Source: a bacterium
Lineage (GTDB): Bacteria; Actinomycetota; Acidimicrobiia; Spongiisociales; JAENVV01
Reading direction: 5' to 3'
DNA: 63,849 bases
NCBI GenBank assembly: GCA_024641305.1
Contig: JAHEDI010000008.1
Span: 1 to 63,849 of the forward strand
Part shown: piece after piece, positions 1-8,168 of the stretch
Layout of the letters: every line of letters starts with the position of its first letter
Numbering within the stretch: the first letter of the stretch is position 1
Program-made: the position numbers and the translations under genes
The notes under the pieces: generated by a model
Seen by the model: the letters and a program-made list of their open reading frames with translations, nothing else
Database searches by the model: none
What the model was told of the DNA's origin: nothing

Positions 1-620
1 GTCTCCTGGCGGGCATGACGGGTAAGACCCATCTCATATTTGACGACGTATCCATCATGCGGTCGATGGCCAACATGACCGTGGTGGCACCTGCCGACGA
101 GGTGGAAACCCGCCAAGCTCTGGCCGCCATAGTCGACTATCCCGGGCCTGTGTATGTGAGACTCACTCGACCCGCGACGCCGGTCCTTTTCGGCGACGAC
201 TACCGGTTCGAACTCGGCAAGGCAGTGACCCTTCGAGAAGGAAGCGACATAACGCTCTTCTCCACGGGAGTACAAACCACCCGTGCCTTCGAGGCTGCCG
301 GGATCCTGGCTGACGAAGGAATCGAGGTAAACCTTGTGCACGTACCCACCATCAAACCGTTGGATGTGGAAGCCATTGTGAGCGCGGCCCGAAAGACCAG
401 GCTGGTCATGACGACCGAAGAGCACACCATCATCGGCGGCCTCGGAGGCGCAGTCGCCGAGACGCTGGCGGAGCGTTTCCCGGTGCTCATGAAACGACAC
501 GGATTGGCCGACGTTTTTGGTGAATCAGGACCGAACGACGCCTTGCTGGACAAGTACGGCCTCTCGTCAGTCCGAGTAGCAGAATCTGTCAGGGAGTTCG
601 TAGCGTCGCAAACTGCATAA
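1..620 (+). CDS. Transketolase family protein, C-terminal subunit (5' partial)
   Basis: The open frame runs in from the left edge, so the N-terminus is missing. About 205 residues remain of a usual length near 310. The visible part has the end of the pyrimidine-binding domain (DDVSIMRSMANMTVVAPAD, then the PGPVYVRLTR segment) and the transketolase C-terminal domain (TLFSTGVQTTRAFEAAGIL, then TTEEHTIIGGLGGAVAE). In this family a split transketolase acts with a separate ThDP-binding N-terminal subunit, expected just upstream outside the window. The SDR gene that follows on the same strand would fit a sugar or polyol catabolic cluster; that link is inference. Confidence 0.85.
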   Translation, partial: LLAGMTGKTHLIFDDVSIMRSMANMTVVAPADEVETRQALAAIVDYPGPVYVRLTRPATPVLFGDDYRFELGKAVTLREGSDITLFSTGVQTTRAFEAAGILADEGIEVNLVHVPTIKPLDVEAIVSAARKTRLVMTTEEHTIIGGLGGAVAETLAERFPVLMKRHGLADVFGESGPNDALLDKYGLSSVRVAESVREFVASQTA

Positions 621-737
621 CCGGTTTGGACCAACGACGTGAAGGCTTCCACTCCGAGCTCGAAAACCTCACTGTCCCGACGCTCGATCCGTATGCTTGA
701 TCGGTAGCCTTCGTCCGCAACCCTGAGGTGTATGTTC

Positions 738-1514
738 ATGTCTGCGCTGTTCTCTTTGGTCGATCGTATTGCCCTGGTGACAGGAGGATGTGGAGGTATC
801 GGACGGGGTTTAGCCCGTGGTCTTGCTGAGGCAGGTGCCGATATCGTCATCGCAGATATCGACCTGACGGGAGCTGATGAATTGTGTGCGGAGATCGAAA
901 CCATGGGCCGCCGGTGCCTTGCGGTCAAGACCGATATCACCCAAATTGAGGATGTGGAACGCCTGGTGAGCACAACCACTGCCACTCTCGGCGGCCTGCA
1001 TGTCCTGGTCAACAACGCGGGGACCAACATTCGAAAGCGGCTCGACGAGGTCACGCCGGACGATTGGGATCGAGTACTCGACTTGAACTTGAAGGGCTAC
1101 TTCTTCCTTACTCGCCACGCTGGTCAAACCATGGCGGAGAATGGCGGAGGGAAAGTGATCAACATGGCCTCCCTCATGGCAACATCGGTATTCAGGAATC
1201 CTCACGGCCAGACCTATGCTCCCTACAGCGCCAGCAAAGGGGGCGTCATATCGCTCACGCGGGCGCTGGCTGTCGAGTGGGCGGCCAAGAATATCCAGGT
1301 CAATTCGATTTGTCCGACATTCATCGAGACCCCACTGACACAACGCCTCAAAGATGACCCTGTTGTGTTCGACGCGATCATTGGTCGTACCCCCATGGGC
1401 AGGTTTGGACGAGTCGACGACCTCGTTGGCCCTTGCGTCTTTCTCGCATCACGCGCCAGCGATCTCGTCACCGGCACCACGCTCTATGTTGACGGCGGTT
1501 GGTCAGTCTCGTAG
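738..1514 (+). CDS. SDR family NAD(P)-dependent oxidoreductase
   Basis: A classical short-chain dehydrogenase of about 258 residues: TGGCGGIG cofactor-binding loop near the N-terminus, VNNAG motif, and catalytic YSASKGG (Tyr-x-x-x-Lys). The length and the C-terminal TGTTLYVDGGWSVS ending fit gluconate 5-dehydrogenase or 2-deoxygluconate dehydrogenase-like members that act on sugars and sugar acids. Two ATG codons lie close together (732 and 738). The GAGGTG ribosome-binding sequence ends at 730, giving a normal spacing only for 738. The gene follows the transketolase subunit by about 110 bases, so a shared carbohydrate pathway is plausible. The substrate is not determined. Confidence 0.85.
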   Translation: MSALFSLVDRIALVTGGCGGIGRGLARGLAEAGADIVIADIDLTGADELCAEIETMGRRCLAVKTDITQIEDVERLVSTTTATLGGLHVLVNNAGTNIRKRLDEVTPDDWDRVLDLNLKGYFFLTRHAGQTMAENGGGKVINMASLMATSVFRNPHGQTYAPYSASKGGVISLTRALAVEWAAKNIQVNSICPTFIETPLTQRLKDDPVVFDAIIGRTPMGRFGRVDDLVGPCVFLASRASDLVTGTTLYVDGGWSVS

Positions 1515-1721
1515 CCGATTCTCAAAGGTCCATGCCGATGGCAGCTGCAGAACTCAGGTATTCATAAGCGCTGCGACTAACGCCAGAAAAACCCCCTCGG
1601 TTGGCTACACCAAGAGGAACCGGGTAAGACCTCTTCTGCTACCCAAGCTGAGTGAGGTCATAGGACGTACGACTGGTTGCCGGGAACTCGCAACGGCTCC
1701 AGTCGATGCGAGCCAGCACTC
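1515..1721. other. Intergenic gap between convergent genes
   Basis: About 200 bases between the convergent SDR and luciferase-like genes. I find no RNA gene, repeat or convincing hairpin terminator; open frames here are short and lack family resemblance. Confidence 0.5.
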
Positions 1722-2708
1722 TCACGTTAGGTGCGGCATCACTTCTTCGGCCCACAATTGCGCGACCTCTTGCCATGCGTACTCCGGAGGTGTCACGAGG
1801 AAGCTCTCCACCCCGATGGATCGCAGCTCGCGAACCCGATCGATACATTCCTCTGGAGTTCCGGAAAGCGTGAATCGCCGAACGAGGTATTCCGAGACCA
1901 ACTCGACGGGAACCCGTTCTTCGAGAGGTCGACTGATGTCGAACGCATCCATGAACCGCCGCACCCCCTCACGCTCACCTTCCGGAACCGAATCGAGTGA
2001 GAGCCGAAAGTTATGATGTGCCCGGTTGGCGATGCGACGGCGGGCCAGACTGCGCGCATTGTCACCGTCCTCCGAGACGTAGATGATGCCGGCGACCATG
2101 AGATGAATTGAATCCGGGTCTCGACCTGCTTCTTCGGCACCCTTGGCGATGTGGCGACGAGCCGACTCGATGACGTCGAGGTCGAAACCGCTCCCGAGCA
2201 TCACCCCGTCGGCGACCCGACCCGCTGCCTCAAGACCCCGGGGTCCGTCCACAGCAAAATAGATCGGAACCGTGGTGTCTCCCGCTGAGTAACGAAGGCG
2301 AACGGGACCAACCGCCGAATCCACCGTTCCCCCGCTCAGGAGAGATCGAATGTCCTTCGTCGCCTGCTCCATATCTGCCAATTTGGTCGGCTTGCGACCG
2401 AAGGTGTATGTGTTCGAGTCGCCGGTACCGATACCCAAGATGAAACGGCCTCCGGTGATCTGGTTTGCCGTGGCAGCCTCCCCGGCCAGAAGCGTCGGAT
2501 CACGAAACACCACGTTCGTCGCCGCGGTTCCCACCGCAATCCGGGTCGCCACCGTTCTAGACGCCGCGATGAGCTGAAATGGGTCGAGGACATCGAGCTG
2601 ACCGTCAGCCACGAACATCCCTGAGTAGTTCAACTTCTCGGCCTGCTGGACTCTGGCGAGGAATGACTCGAGGGTCGTTGTCGACGTGTGCAAATAGAAC
2701 CTGGTCAT
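1722..2708 (-). CDS. LLM class flavin-dependent oxidoreductase (luciferase-like, probably F420-type)
   Basis: A 328-residue luciferase-like TIM-barrel oxidoreductase. Recognisable parts are the opening strand FYLHTSTTTLESFLARVQQA, the RIAVGTAATNVVFRDPTLLA segment, and RFILGIGTGDSNTYTFGRKP around the flavin phosphate site. The C-terminus has the SGTPEECIDRVREL helix typical of actinobacterial F420-dependent members. A GAGAGGAATAA ribosome-binding sequence directly precedes the ATG at 2708. Reactions in this family range from F420-dependent reductases to monooxygenases, and the substrate cannot be read from the sequence. It is followed only by convergent genes, so it looks monocistronic. Confidence 0.85.
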   Translation of the reverse strand: MTRFYLHTSTTTLESFLARVQQAEKLNYSGMFVADGQLDVLDPFQLIAASRTVATRIAVGTAATNVVFRDPTLLAGEAATANQITGGRFILGIGTGDSNTYTFGRKPTKLADMEQATKDIRSLLSGGTVDSAVGPVRLRYSAGDTTVPIYFAVDGPRGLEAAGRVADGVMLGSGFDLDVIESARRHIAKGAEEAGRDPDSIHLMVAGIIYVSEDGDNARSLARRRIANRAHHNFRLSLDSVPEGEREGVRRFMDAFDISRPLEERVPVELVSEYLVRRFTLSGTPEECIDRVRELRSIGVESFLVTPPEYAWQEVAQLWAEEVMPHLT

Positions 2709-2816
2709 TTATTCCTCTCAGAGTCCAACTGGAAATGCGATGGTAATTGGGACGTAGACAATCGGTGACGGTTCGGTCGGGCTTAAACCACGGTAACCGC
2801 GATCGTCGCTCCACAG

Positions 2817-3194
2817 CTAATGATCGAGCAGCCAGTGCACTCTGCTGATCGACACGACGTAGTGAACGATGATTAATGCCCCGAACCCGATCGCAATGTT
2901 GGGGCGCACGGCCAGATAGAAACCTCCGGCGGCACCTCCTAGAACCACCAACTCGATCCCGAGGCGCAGCCAACCTGGCACTTCCACGGGAGCTTTGCCT
3001 GAGCGACTCGGATCATCCACCACGTTGAACACGCCCCAAATACCCGCCGCTGTCACAGGCACCAAGACCACCGCCACCCATCGGACCCAACCGGACAACG
3101 CAGACCAGGCGCCGATCGCCAGCCCCACCAGGGCGGCGAGTTCCAGGCCGAACCGCAAAGCCAGGTTCCACCGGGCCATCTCAGGAGCGTTCAT
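2817..3194 (-). CDS. YrdB-like (DUF2568) small membrane protein
   Basis: About 125 residues with four predicted hydrophobic helices. The phrases GIWGVFNVVDDPSRSG and PGWLRLGIELVVLGGA are typical of the YrdB/DUF2568 family, a four-helix inner-membrane family of unknown function. Two in-frame ATGs exist, at 3215 and 3194. I choose 3194 because GGAGG sits seven bases upstream of it. The gene lies just downstream of the CPBP protease on the same strand, with a gap of about 45 bases, so the two may be cotranscribed. Confidence 0.75.
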   Translation of the reverse strand: MNAPEMARWNLALRFGLELAALVGLAIGAWSALSGWVRWVAVVLVPVTAAGIWGVFNVVDDPSRSGKAPVEVPGWLRLGIELVVLGGAAGGFYLAVRPNIAIGFGALIIVHYVVSISRVHWLLDH

Positions 3195-3238
3195 CTCAAT
3201 CCTCCGATCAGGCATATTTGCTGGCAGGAAGTTCGCCC

Positions 3239-4060
3239 CTAGGCGTCCGCTTCCATGACGCCAACAGCCCGACCCACGGTTGGCTTAAGGGCAACTGCGG
3301 CGGCGATTCCAGCAACAAGTGTGATCACGAAGAAGGGGACCTCCCAGTCAACGGTCGTCAACTCGGGGATCACGGTCTCCCACACATCATCGAAAGCATT
3401 GATGGCCGAGTGGAGCAGCGCAACGACGAGTACGCTCTCGCCACTCCGATGAAAAACCCAAGAAAAGACAAAAGTGAGTGCGATCACACTCAACAAGAAG
3501 GCCGCGATCGACACGACATCACGGTCGAGAAGAACGGGCAAGTGCCAGGCGCCCCATAGTCCCCCCATCAGCAGGGCTGCTCGACGAGGAGCTAGGCGTT
3601 GTTCGTGCCGCCCCAACGCAAATCCACGAAGTCCAGGTTCTTCTCCCAAGCCGGCACGGGTGAACAGATAGGTAAGGAGTCCGGTCTCGGCCCCGAATAG
3701 AGAAGCTCCCACCAGGTTGGCGTCAAGAGAAACGGTCTTGGCGCCCGGAGCGAGCCAAGCCCCCACGCCATAGGCCAGCAGCGGACCTCCCAGGGCCAGC
3801 ACATACCAGCGAACCGGCACCTTCCACGTCGTTAGCCGCCGCAGGAAGGCTTGCCGATCGACTCCACCGCCGAACACGACAACAAGCGCGGCGATCGTAA
3901 AGGCGAACTTTGGGATTCGATCGAGGAGAAACGCCGCCACTGGCGAATAGCTGCCCGTAATCACTTCGGGATCGACGCCAGCAGTCAGCCCGATACCCCA
4001 GGCAATCGCAAACGCGATCACCCAGAACGAAACCGTCGGATAGCTGCGGATTAGTCGCAT
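3239..4060 (-). CDS. CPBP family intramembrane glutamic endopeptidase
   Basis: A 273-residue polytopic membrane protein of the CPBP/Abi (CAAX protease-like) family. The glutamate motif reads GEEPGLRGFAL (EExxxR) and the first histidine motif reads GGLWGAWHLP; about seven to eight hydrophobic helices surround them. Relatives cleave membrane or prenylated proteins, or serve in bacteriocin self-immunity; the target here is unknown. The first 63 codons and the promoter-side DNA are duplicated about 1.3 kb to the right as a broken fragment (5189-5381). Confidence 0.85.
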   Translation of the reverse strand: MRLIRSYPTVSFWVIAFAIAWGIGLTAGVDPEVITGSYSPVAAFLLDRIPKFAFTIAALVVVFGGGVDRQAFLRRLTTWKVPVRWYVLALGGPLLAYGVGAWLAPGAKTVSLDANLVGASLFGAETGLLTYLFTRAGLGEEPGLRGFALGRHEQRLAPRRAALLMGGLWGAWHLPVLLDRDVVSIAAFLLSVIALTFVFSWVFHRSGESVLVVALLHSAINAFDDVWETVIPELTTVDWEVPFFVITLVAGIAAAVALKPTVGRAVGVMEADA

Positions 4061-4064
4061 GTCA
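3867..4064. repeat. Direct repeat copy 1, 5' part of the CPBP protease gene
   Basis: This 198-base stretch matches 5189-5385 with about 11 substitutions and one single-base gap, roughly 94% identity. It covers the first codons of the intact CPBP gene and a few bases before its ATG. Weaker similarity continues past 4064 around the shared sequence cgtctcggggac. Confidence 0.85.
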
Positions 4065-4411
4065 GATACCCGATCTCGCCAGGAACTGGTTTCGTCTCGG
4101 GGACCCGGACGCCAAACTCGGATCGGCCAGTCGGCCAGCTCACTTCGTGACCGTTCGTCGCTCCGACAACCGGATATTGACGATCCAGGTGATCGTCAAT
4201 CACGCGGAGGGGGCGAAGCTCAAACATGGGACTCGAACCTACACCAGATCAATCGCCAGCGCCTTCAAGACACAGAGACGGGGACTGAAACTGCTCGGAC
4301 CTTCTTGGTTGGGCCCTACAAGAGGATCCGAGACGGCTTTGAGTCCCGAGAGCCTCGACGCCCCGACACGGTTCCTATCAACGTGGGGGGTACGTCATCC
4401 GTCGCCGCCGA
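4065..4411. other. Intergenic region without a recognisable gene
   Basis: About 350 bases between the CPBP start and the end of the next membrane protein gene. The short frames here have no family resemblance. On the minus strand, ggttcgagtccc at about 4231-4242 looks like a tRNA T-arm, but no acceptor or anticodon arm surrounds it. Confidence 0.4.
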
Positions 4412-5023
4412 CTACACCAGGTTGTAGACCCTCGTCAGGAGTATCAGGGCGCCCAAACCGAGCGCAGTTGCTCCGGTAGCGGCGCCCAGCACGGTGAGTG
4501 GGCGACGGGTGCGGATCGCCACGGCAGCCAACAACGCCAACCCGACGGTGGCATCGAACCAGACCACGGACCACCGCTGATCAGATAGATTGCGCATCGT
4601 GACGAAGACGGCCTCGGCGAGCAGGCCGCCGCCGAGCAAGGCGCCGATGATCGCCGCCCGCTGCGTGGTTTGATGCAGCGCGTTGGCCAGCGCCGCCGCC
4701 AGCGGGGCGACCGTCAGCGCCATCACCGCCCAGAAGATCACGAGCCGAGGTCCCGGTGCGTAGCCGTAGTCGAACGCCCTCGTCACGTAGTACCCGGTGA
4801 TCACTCCTACGAACAACATCACCGCCCGTTCAGCGGCGACTTGCGACGTCCTGGCGACGACACCTACGACGACCAGCGCCGCCAACCAGATACCACCATG
4901 GCTGGTGAGTGCACCGGCCCATCGAGCGGCGCCATCGGCGTATTGGGCGAGGGCGCCAAGGATGACCCCGGCGCCGATGTGGACACCAATCGGTTGAGCG
5001 CGCCTCCCCAAACCTCCACGCAT
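4412..5023 (-). CDS. Multi-pass membrane protein, resembling the DUF6518 family
   Basis: About 203 residues with six or seven hydrophobic helices and few charged residues, so an integral membrane protein. The overall pattern (short N-terminal tail, GVILGALAQYADG, a conserved-looking TGYYVTRAFDYGYAPGPR loop, Leu/Ala-rich C-terminal helices) resembles actinobacterial DUF6518 proteins, which have no known function; I hold that assignment loosely. The frame is open back to 5074, but the earliest start there is TTG. I chose the ATG at 5023. The gene lies between the two copies of the CPBP 5' repeat. Confidence 0.55.
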   Translation of the reverse strand: MRGGLGRRAQPIGVHIGAGVILGALAQYADGAARWAGALTSHGGIWLAALVVVGVVARTSQVAAERAVMLFVGVITGYYVTRAFDYGYAPGPRLVIFWAVMALTVAPLAAALANALHQTTQRAAIIGALLGGGLLAEAVFVTMRNLSDQRWSVVWFDATVGLALLAAVAIRTRRPLTVLGAATGATALGLGALILLTRVYNLV

Positions 5024-5188
5024 AGTCTCGTGTTCGCTTCGTTCGCTCCTCATGGCGAGAGATGCTATCCGCAATCACTCGATCGCTGCTGACCCACGAT
5101 TCCATGCATCTCCCATCTCTGACACCCTCATCCACGTTCGTAGCCGTGTAGGCGGATGTCCCAACATCTACCCGTGACGACCGGAGTC

Positions 5189-5381
5189 CCGCCGAACACG
5201 ACAACAAGCGCGGCGATCGTGAAGCAAACTTTAGGATTCGATCGAGGAGAAACGCCGCCACCGGCGAATAGCTGCCCGTAATCACTTCGGGATCGACGCC
5301 AGCAGTGAATCCGATACCCCAGGCGATCGAAAAAGCGATCACCCAGAACGAAACCGTCGGATAGCTGCGGATTACTCGCAT
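5189..5381 (-). pseudogene. Truncated duplicate of the CPBP protease gene (5' fragment)
   Basis: Reading leftward from the ATG at 5381, the first ~52 codons encode MRVIRSYPTVSFWVIAFSIA and onward, almost identical to the start of the intact CPBP gene (3239-4060). A one-base deletion near 5224 (gtgaagcaaac against gtaaaggcgaac) then shifts the frame, and all similarity stops at 5189. Only about a quarter of the parent gene is present and none of the catalytic motifs. It is a dead remnant of a local duplication. Confidence 0.8.
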
Positions 5382-5385
5382 GTCA
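5189..5385. repeat. Direct repeat copy 2 of the CPBP gene 5' part
   Basis: Partner of 3867-4064, in the same orientation and 1.3 kb apart. Weaker similarity extends to about 5465. The interval between the two copies holds one membrane protein gene. Confidence 0.85.
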
Positions 5386-5867
5386 CCCGCCCCACCTCAC
5401 AAGCAGCCGATCGCGTCTCGGGGACTCGTTCCCCAAACAGGAAGCGGCCAGGTGGCCAACCCAGTCCCACGCTTGATCGTTCAGCACGTCGACGAACTGC
5501 TCTTTGACCGTCCGCGTCGTGGTGGAATCATGAGGGAGTCGTGCATGGGTGCGGACGGGTCAACCGCCAGAGGGATAAAGACCGCTGCCGCTCTCTAGGA
5601 TCTGCCATGAACACAGTGGCCCAACGTCTCCGCAATGGGACGATCCGGTGCGGGTATCGGGTCCCATTCGTGTTGGACGTTGCCAATCTAGGCACGGTTG
5701 GCCTCGAGTAGCGCGGCTGGTCGTGGACCTGCTCGCCTGGCGCGGTCGTGGCCGCGATATCCGACAGCGAACGGCTCGTGACCGGTACACGCTGACGACC
5801 GAAGCCAGTGGTGTTCCGTCGCCGAGCACCCGGAGAAACGCATCTCAGAGACGAAGGGAGATCAACA
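5386..5867. other. Intergenic region, no supported gene
   Basis: About 480 bases. The left end is a degenerate continuation of the repeat. The remaining short frames overlap one another on both strands and show no domain resemblance. Confidence 0.4.
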
Positions 5868-6172
5868 ATGTCCACAACGCTGAAGCTGACGCACAAGGCA
5901 ATAGGAGCGGAGGTCCGTCGTGACACGTTTGACGTCGTGGTTGACGGGGAGCTCGTCGGGTCGCTCGAAATGCCCGACACGGTTGAGCTCCCAGTTGAGC
6001 CTGGGCGTCACACCCTGCAGGTCCAGTGTGGCCGAAACTCGAGCCGAACTGAGAGCTTCGATGCTACCGGGGCGAAATTGTCGCTTTCCGATGCACCGGC
6101 AAGAGGTTTCTACCGCTGTTCCTCGCGTCCTTCGTCGTTCACAGCCTGGCCCTCGTACTCGTACGCGAGTAG
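5868..6172 (+). pseudogene. Small PEGA-like/membrane-tail hypothetical protein, frameshifted
   Basis: Starting at the ATG at 5868, preceded by gaagggag, the frame encodes MSTTLKLTHKAIGAEVRRDT, followed by a beta-rich segment (DGELVGSLEMPDTVELPVEPGRHTL cut into strands). After about residue 68 the reading becomes low-complexity. In the neighbouring frame it continues sensibly as IVAFRCTGKRFLPLFLASFV and a hydrophobic tail ending at TAG 6170-6172. One base appears to be missing near 6071-6077 (ggggcgaaatt; an extra g restores GEIVAFRC). The reconstructed protein is about 101 residues, a small soluble domain plus a C-terminal membrane anchor. Function is unknown. Confidence 0.6.
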
Positions 6173-6730
6173 GCGCAGACTCCACGCCGAGCCCGAGCCG
6201 CGGTCAGAACGCGACCCGGCGTGGGCATGAATAAGCCGCGGCTCGGAAGCGGAGCACAGGTCGGAGTCTTGGCCGCCACCTCCAGGTGCGGCCTCGCCGC
6301 CCGAGGTGGCAGATGCCTAGCGTCCGAACGCGACGCAAGCTGCCGATGGCCTTTCAACGGAGGTGGGAGTCGGCCTGATGCGGGTGCGGGCGGGTCCAGA
6401 TTTTCGTAGTTACCACCAGTCACAGGCTTGCTGGTTTCTTGTGGGTGCTTGACGTCGCGGAGGGATTGCTTCACGTTGATAAACGCACCCAACCTCAGAT
6501 CTGCATCGCTACTCTGTGAATCGTGACGGACGCAGCCGACCGACGATTCGAGAGACCACCACTGGTGGCACTTGAGTGACGCGCATTGACTCTTGCGTTG
6601 TCGATCTCGGTCCGCTGACTACGCAGATGCTCGCTCACCCATCGCGGCGTCACTAGCACCCTTGGCCAATGGAATCTCGCCGCCGGACAGGTCACGAGTC
6701 TGACCGCCCACACCACCCGAAGGAGCCGCC
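6173..6730. other. Intergenic region without a recognisable gene
   Basis: About 560 bases ahead of the DHFR-like reductase. Frames on both strands are arginine-rich shadows with no start or ribosome-binding support. I see no hairpin terminator or RNA gene. Confidence 0.4.
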
Positions 6731-7372
6731 ATGTCGCTCGTACGTATCCACAACTTCTCGATCTCGCTCGACGGATTCGCCACTGGTGAGGGGCAAGCCC
6801 TCGACGCGCCGTTCGGCCACGCCGGCGGTCGGCTCCACGAGTGGATGATCGCTACACGGTTCGGCCACGAAGTCGTCCTCGGTGAGTCGGGCGGCACCGC
6901 GGGTGTCGACAACGTGATGGCCGACCGGCACGGACCCGGGATCGGCGCCGAGATCATGGGCGCTGGCAAGTTCGGCCCTCCCGGTTGGCAGGACGACCCG
7001 GAGTGGCGTGGGTGGTGGGGCGACAACCCGCCGTTCCACACGCCGACCTATGTCCTGACTCACCGCCCGCGCCCGTCGATCGAGATGAACGGGGGCACGA
7101 CGTTCCACTTCCTCGACGCCTCGCCGGAGGAAGCACTCGCCGTGGCCCGAGGCGTTGCCGCCGGCCAGGACGTTCGCATCGGCGGGGGCCCGACCATGGC
7201 GCGCTCGTTCATCGCCGCCGGTCTCGTCGACCACCTGCACATCGTGCAGGTGCCGATCCTGCTCGGCCGCGGGGTTCGGCTGTGGGACGGACTGGAAGGG
7301 TTAGAACAGCAGTACACCGTGGAGGTGGTTTCGACGCCGAGCGGTGTCACCCACTTCACGTTCAGCCGATGA
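6731..7372 (+). CDS. Dihydrofolate reductase family protein (RibD C-terminal-like)
   Basis: A 213-residue protein of the DHFR/RibD-C reductase family. Seen are the SISLDGFATG opening, the GGTTFHFLD strand, then GQDVRIGGGPTMARSFIAAG, which forms the NADPH phosphate-binding GGxxxA loop, and the DHLHIVQVPILLGRG motif that follows it. Members reduce pyrimidine or unknown small molecules, so the substrate is not assignable. The start is well supported by gaaggag seven bases upstream of the ATG. The gene stands alone between a gap and a convergent gene whose end lies 14 bases downstream. Confidence 0.85.
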   Translation: MSLVRIHNFSISLDGFATGEGQALDAPFGHAGGRLHEWMIATRFGHEVVLGESGGTAGVDNVMADRHGPGIGAEIMGAGKFGPPGWQDDPEWRGWWGDNPPFHTPTYVLTHRPRPSIEMNGGTTFHFLDASPEEALAVARGVAAGQDVRIGGGPTMARSFIAAGLVDHLHIVQVPILLGRGVRLWDGLEGLEQQYTVEVVSTPSGVTHFTFSR

Positions 7373-7386
7373 CGCCGACTTTTTCT

Positions 7387-7785
7387 TCAACCCGACCATT
7401 CAGCAACAGTGGGGCCAATGGTTGACCCGAAGCGGTGCTCAGCCGTCGAAGCTTGAAATCGAGGCGCTGATGATCTCAGTGCTGGCGCCGTCGTCCGCTC
7501 GACGGCGGCGAGAACAGCGCGGTTCTCGAGATCGATGATCTGCGCCAACTGGCCGATTTCACCGTCGACCCATGATATGAGAAACAAGCCGGGGCGTAGT
7601 TCGCGAATGTAGATGGGTTCGCGGAGTTCGCCTCGACGTTCGGTTACGATGACCCGGGTGTGACCATCGAACGTATTCGTGAATCCCCAGCCGTTGTCGT
7701 ACGAAAGGCTGATGGATTTCTTATCGAATGTGGCGATTAGATCAAGTTCGGCCACGAGGCATCTCTTTTGGGCCGAAGGGTTCAC
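7387..7785 (-). CDS. MoaF-like small beta-rich hypothetical protein
   Basis: About 132 residues. The pattern FTNTFDGHTRVIVTERR, IYIRELRPGLFLISWVDG, then QIIDLENRAVLA resembles the lipocalin-like MoaF/phenolic-acid-decarboxylase fold, in which repeated strands carry PGLxxxSW and xxDxxN phrases. The resemblance is by eye and the biochemical role is unknown. The longest frame begins with GTG at 7785. A second GTG at 7755 has AAAGAG upstream and may be the true start. The residues after about 95 look low-complexity and may be poorly conserved. Confidence 0.5.
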   Translation of the reverse strand: MNPSAQKRCLVAELDLIATFDKKSISLSYDNGWGFTNTFDGHTRVIVTERRGELREPIYIRELRPGLFLISWVDGEIGQLAQIIDLENRAVLAAVERTTAPALRSSAPRFQASTAEHRFGSTIGPTVAEWSG

Positions 7786-7970
7786 ATTCTGCGGTCAAGA
7801 ACCAGCCATCGATTCGGGCAGTGTACGTGTGCTTTATCGGCGTTGACCTCTGACGAAGTCGATGGGCCCCTTACAGCTCGTTGTCCACGCCGACAGCTGC
7901 AAACCCGAATCCAAGCGCGATCGGACCGTTTCACGCAATGAGGAAGACCTCAAACAACCTAGGACATAAG

Positions 7971-7997
7971 AAACGAGGCCCTTCGGGCCTCGTTTTC
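7971..7997 (-). terminator. Intrinsic terminator downstream of initiator tRNA
   Basis: A near-perfect stem, aacgaggccc pairing with gggcctcgtt around a ttc loop, with a run of T on the plus side and an A/T-rich tail on the minus side. It lies about 10 bases past the 3' end of the tRNA and could also stop plus-strand transcripts. Confidence 0.8.
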
Positions 7998-8004
7998 CGG
8001 TTCG

Positions 8005-8078
<74 letters not shown>

Positions 8079-8168
8079 CCGTTGTGAGGGACATGGTACG
8101 CCACGCGAGCCGATAACGTCAAAGCCGCCCAGGACCAACAGCTGCGCTACGGCCACCAAGGGTCGGCA

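Noticed and set aside
4228-4243. tRNA T-arm-like ggttcgagtccc on the minus strand
   Set aside because: No acceptor, D or anticodon arm can be paired around it, so there is no tRNA and no proof of an att site.
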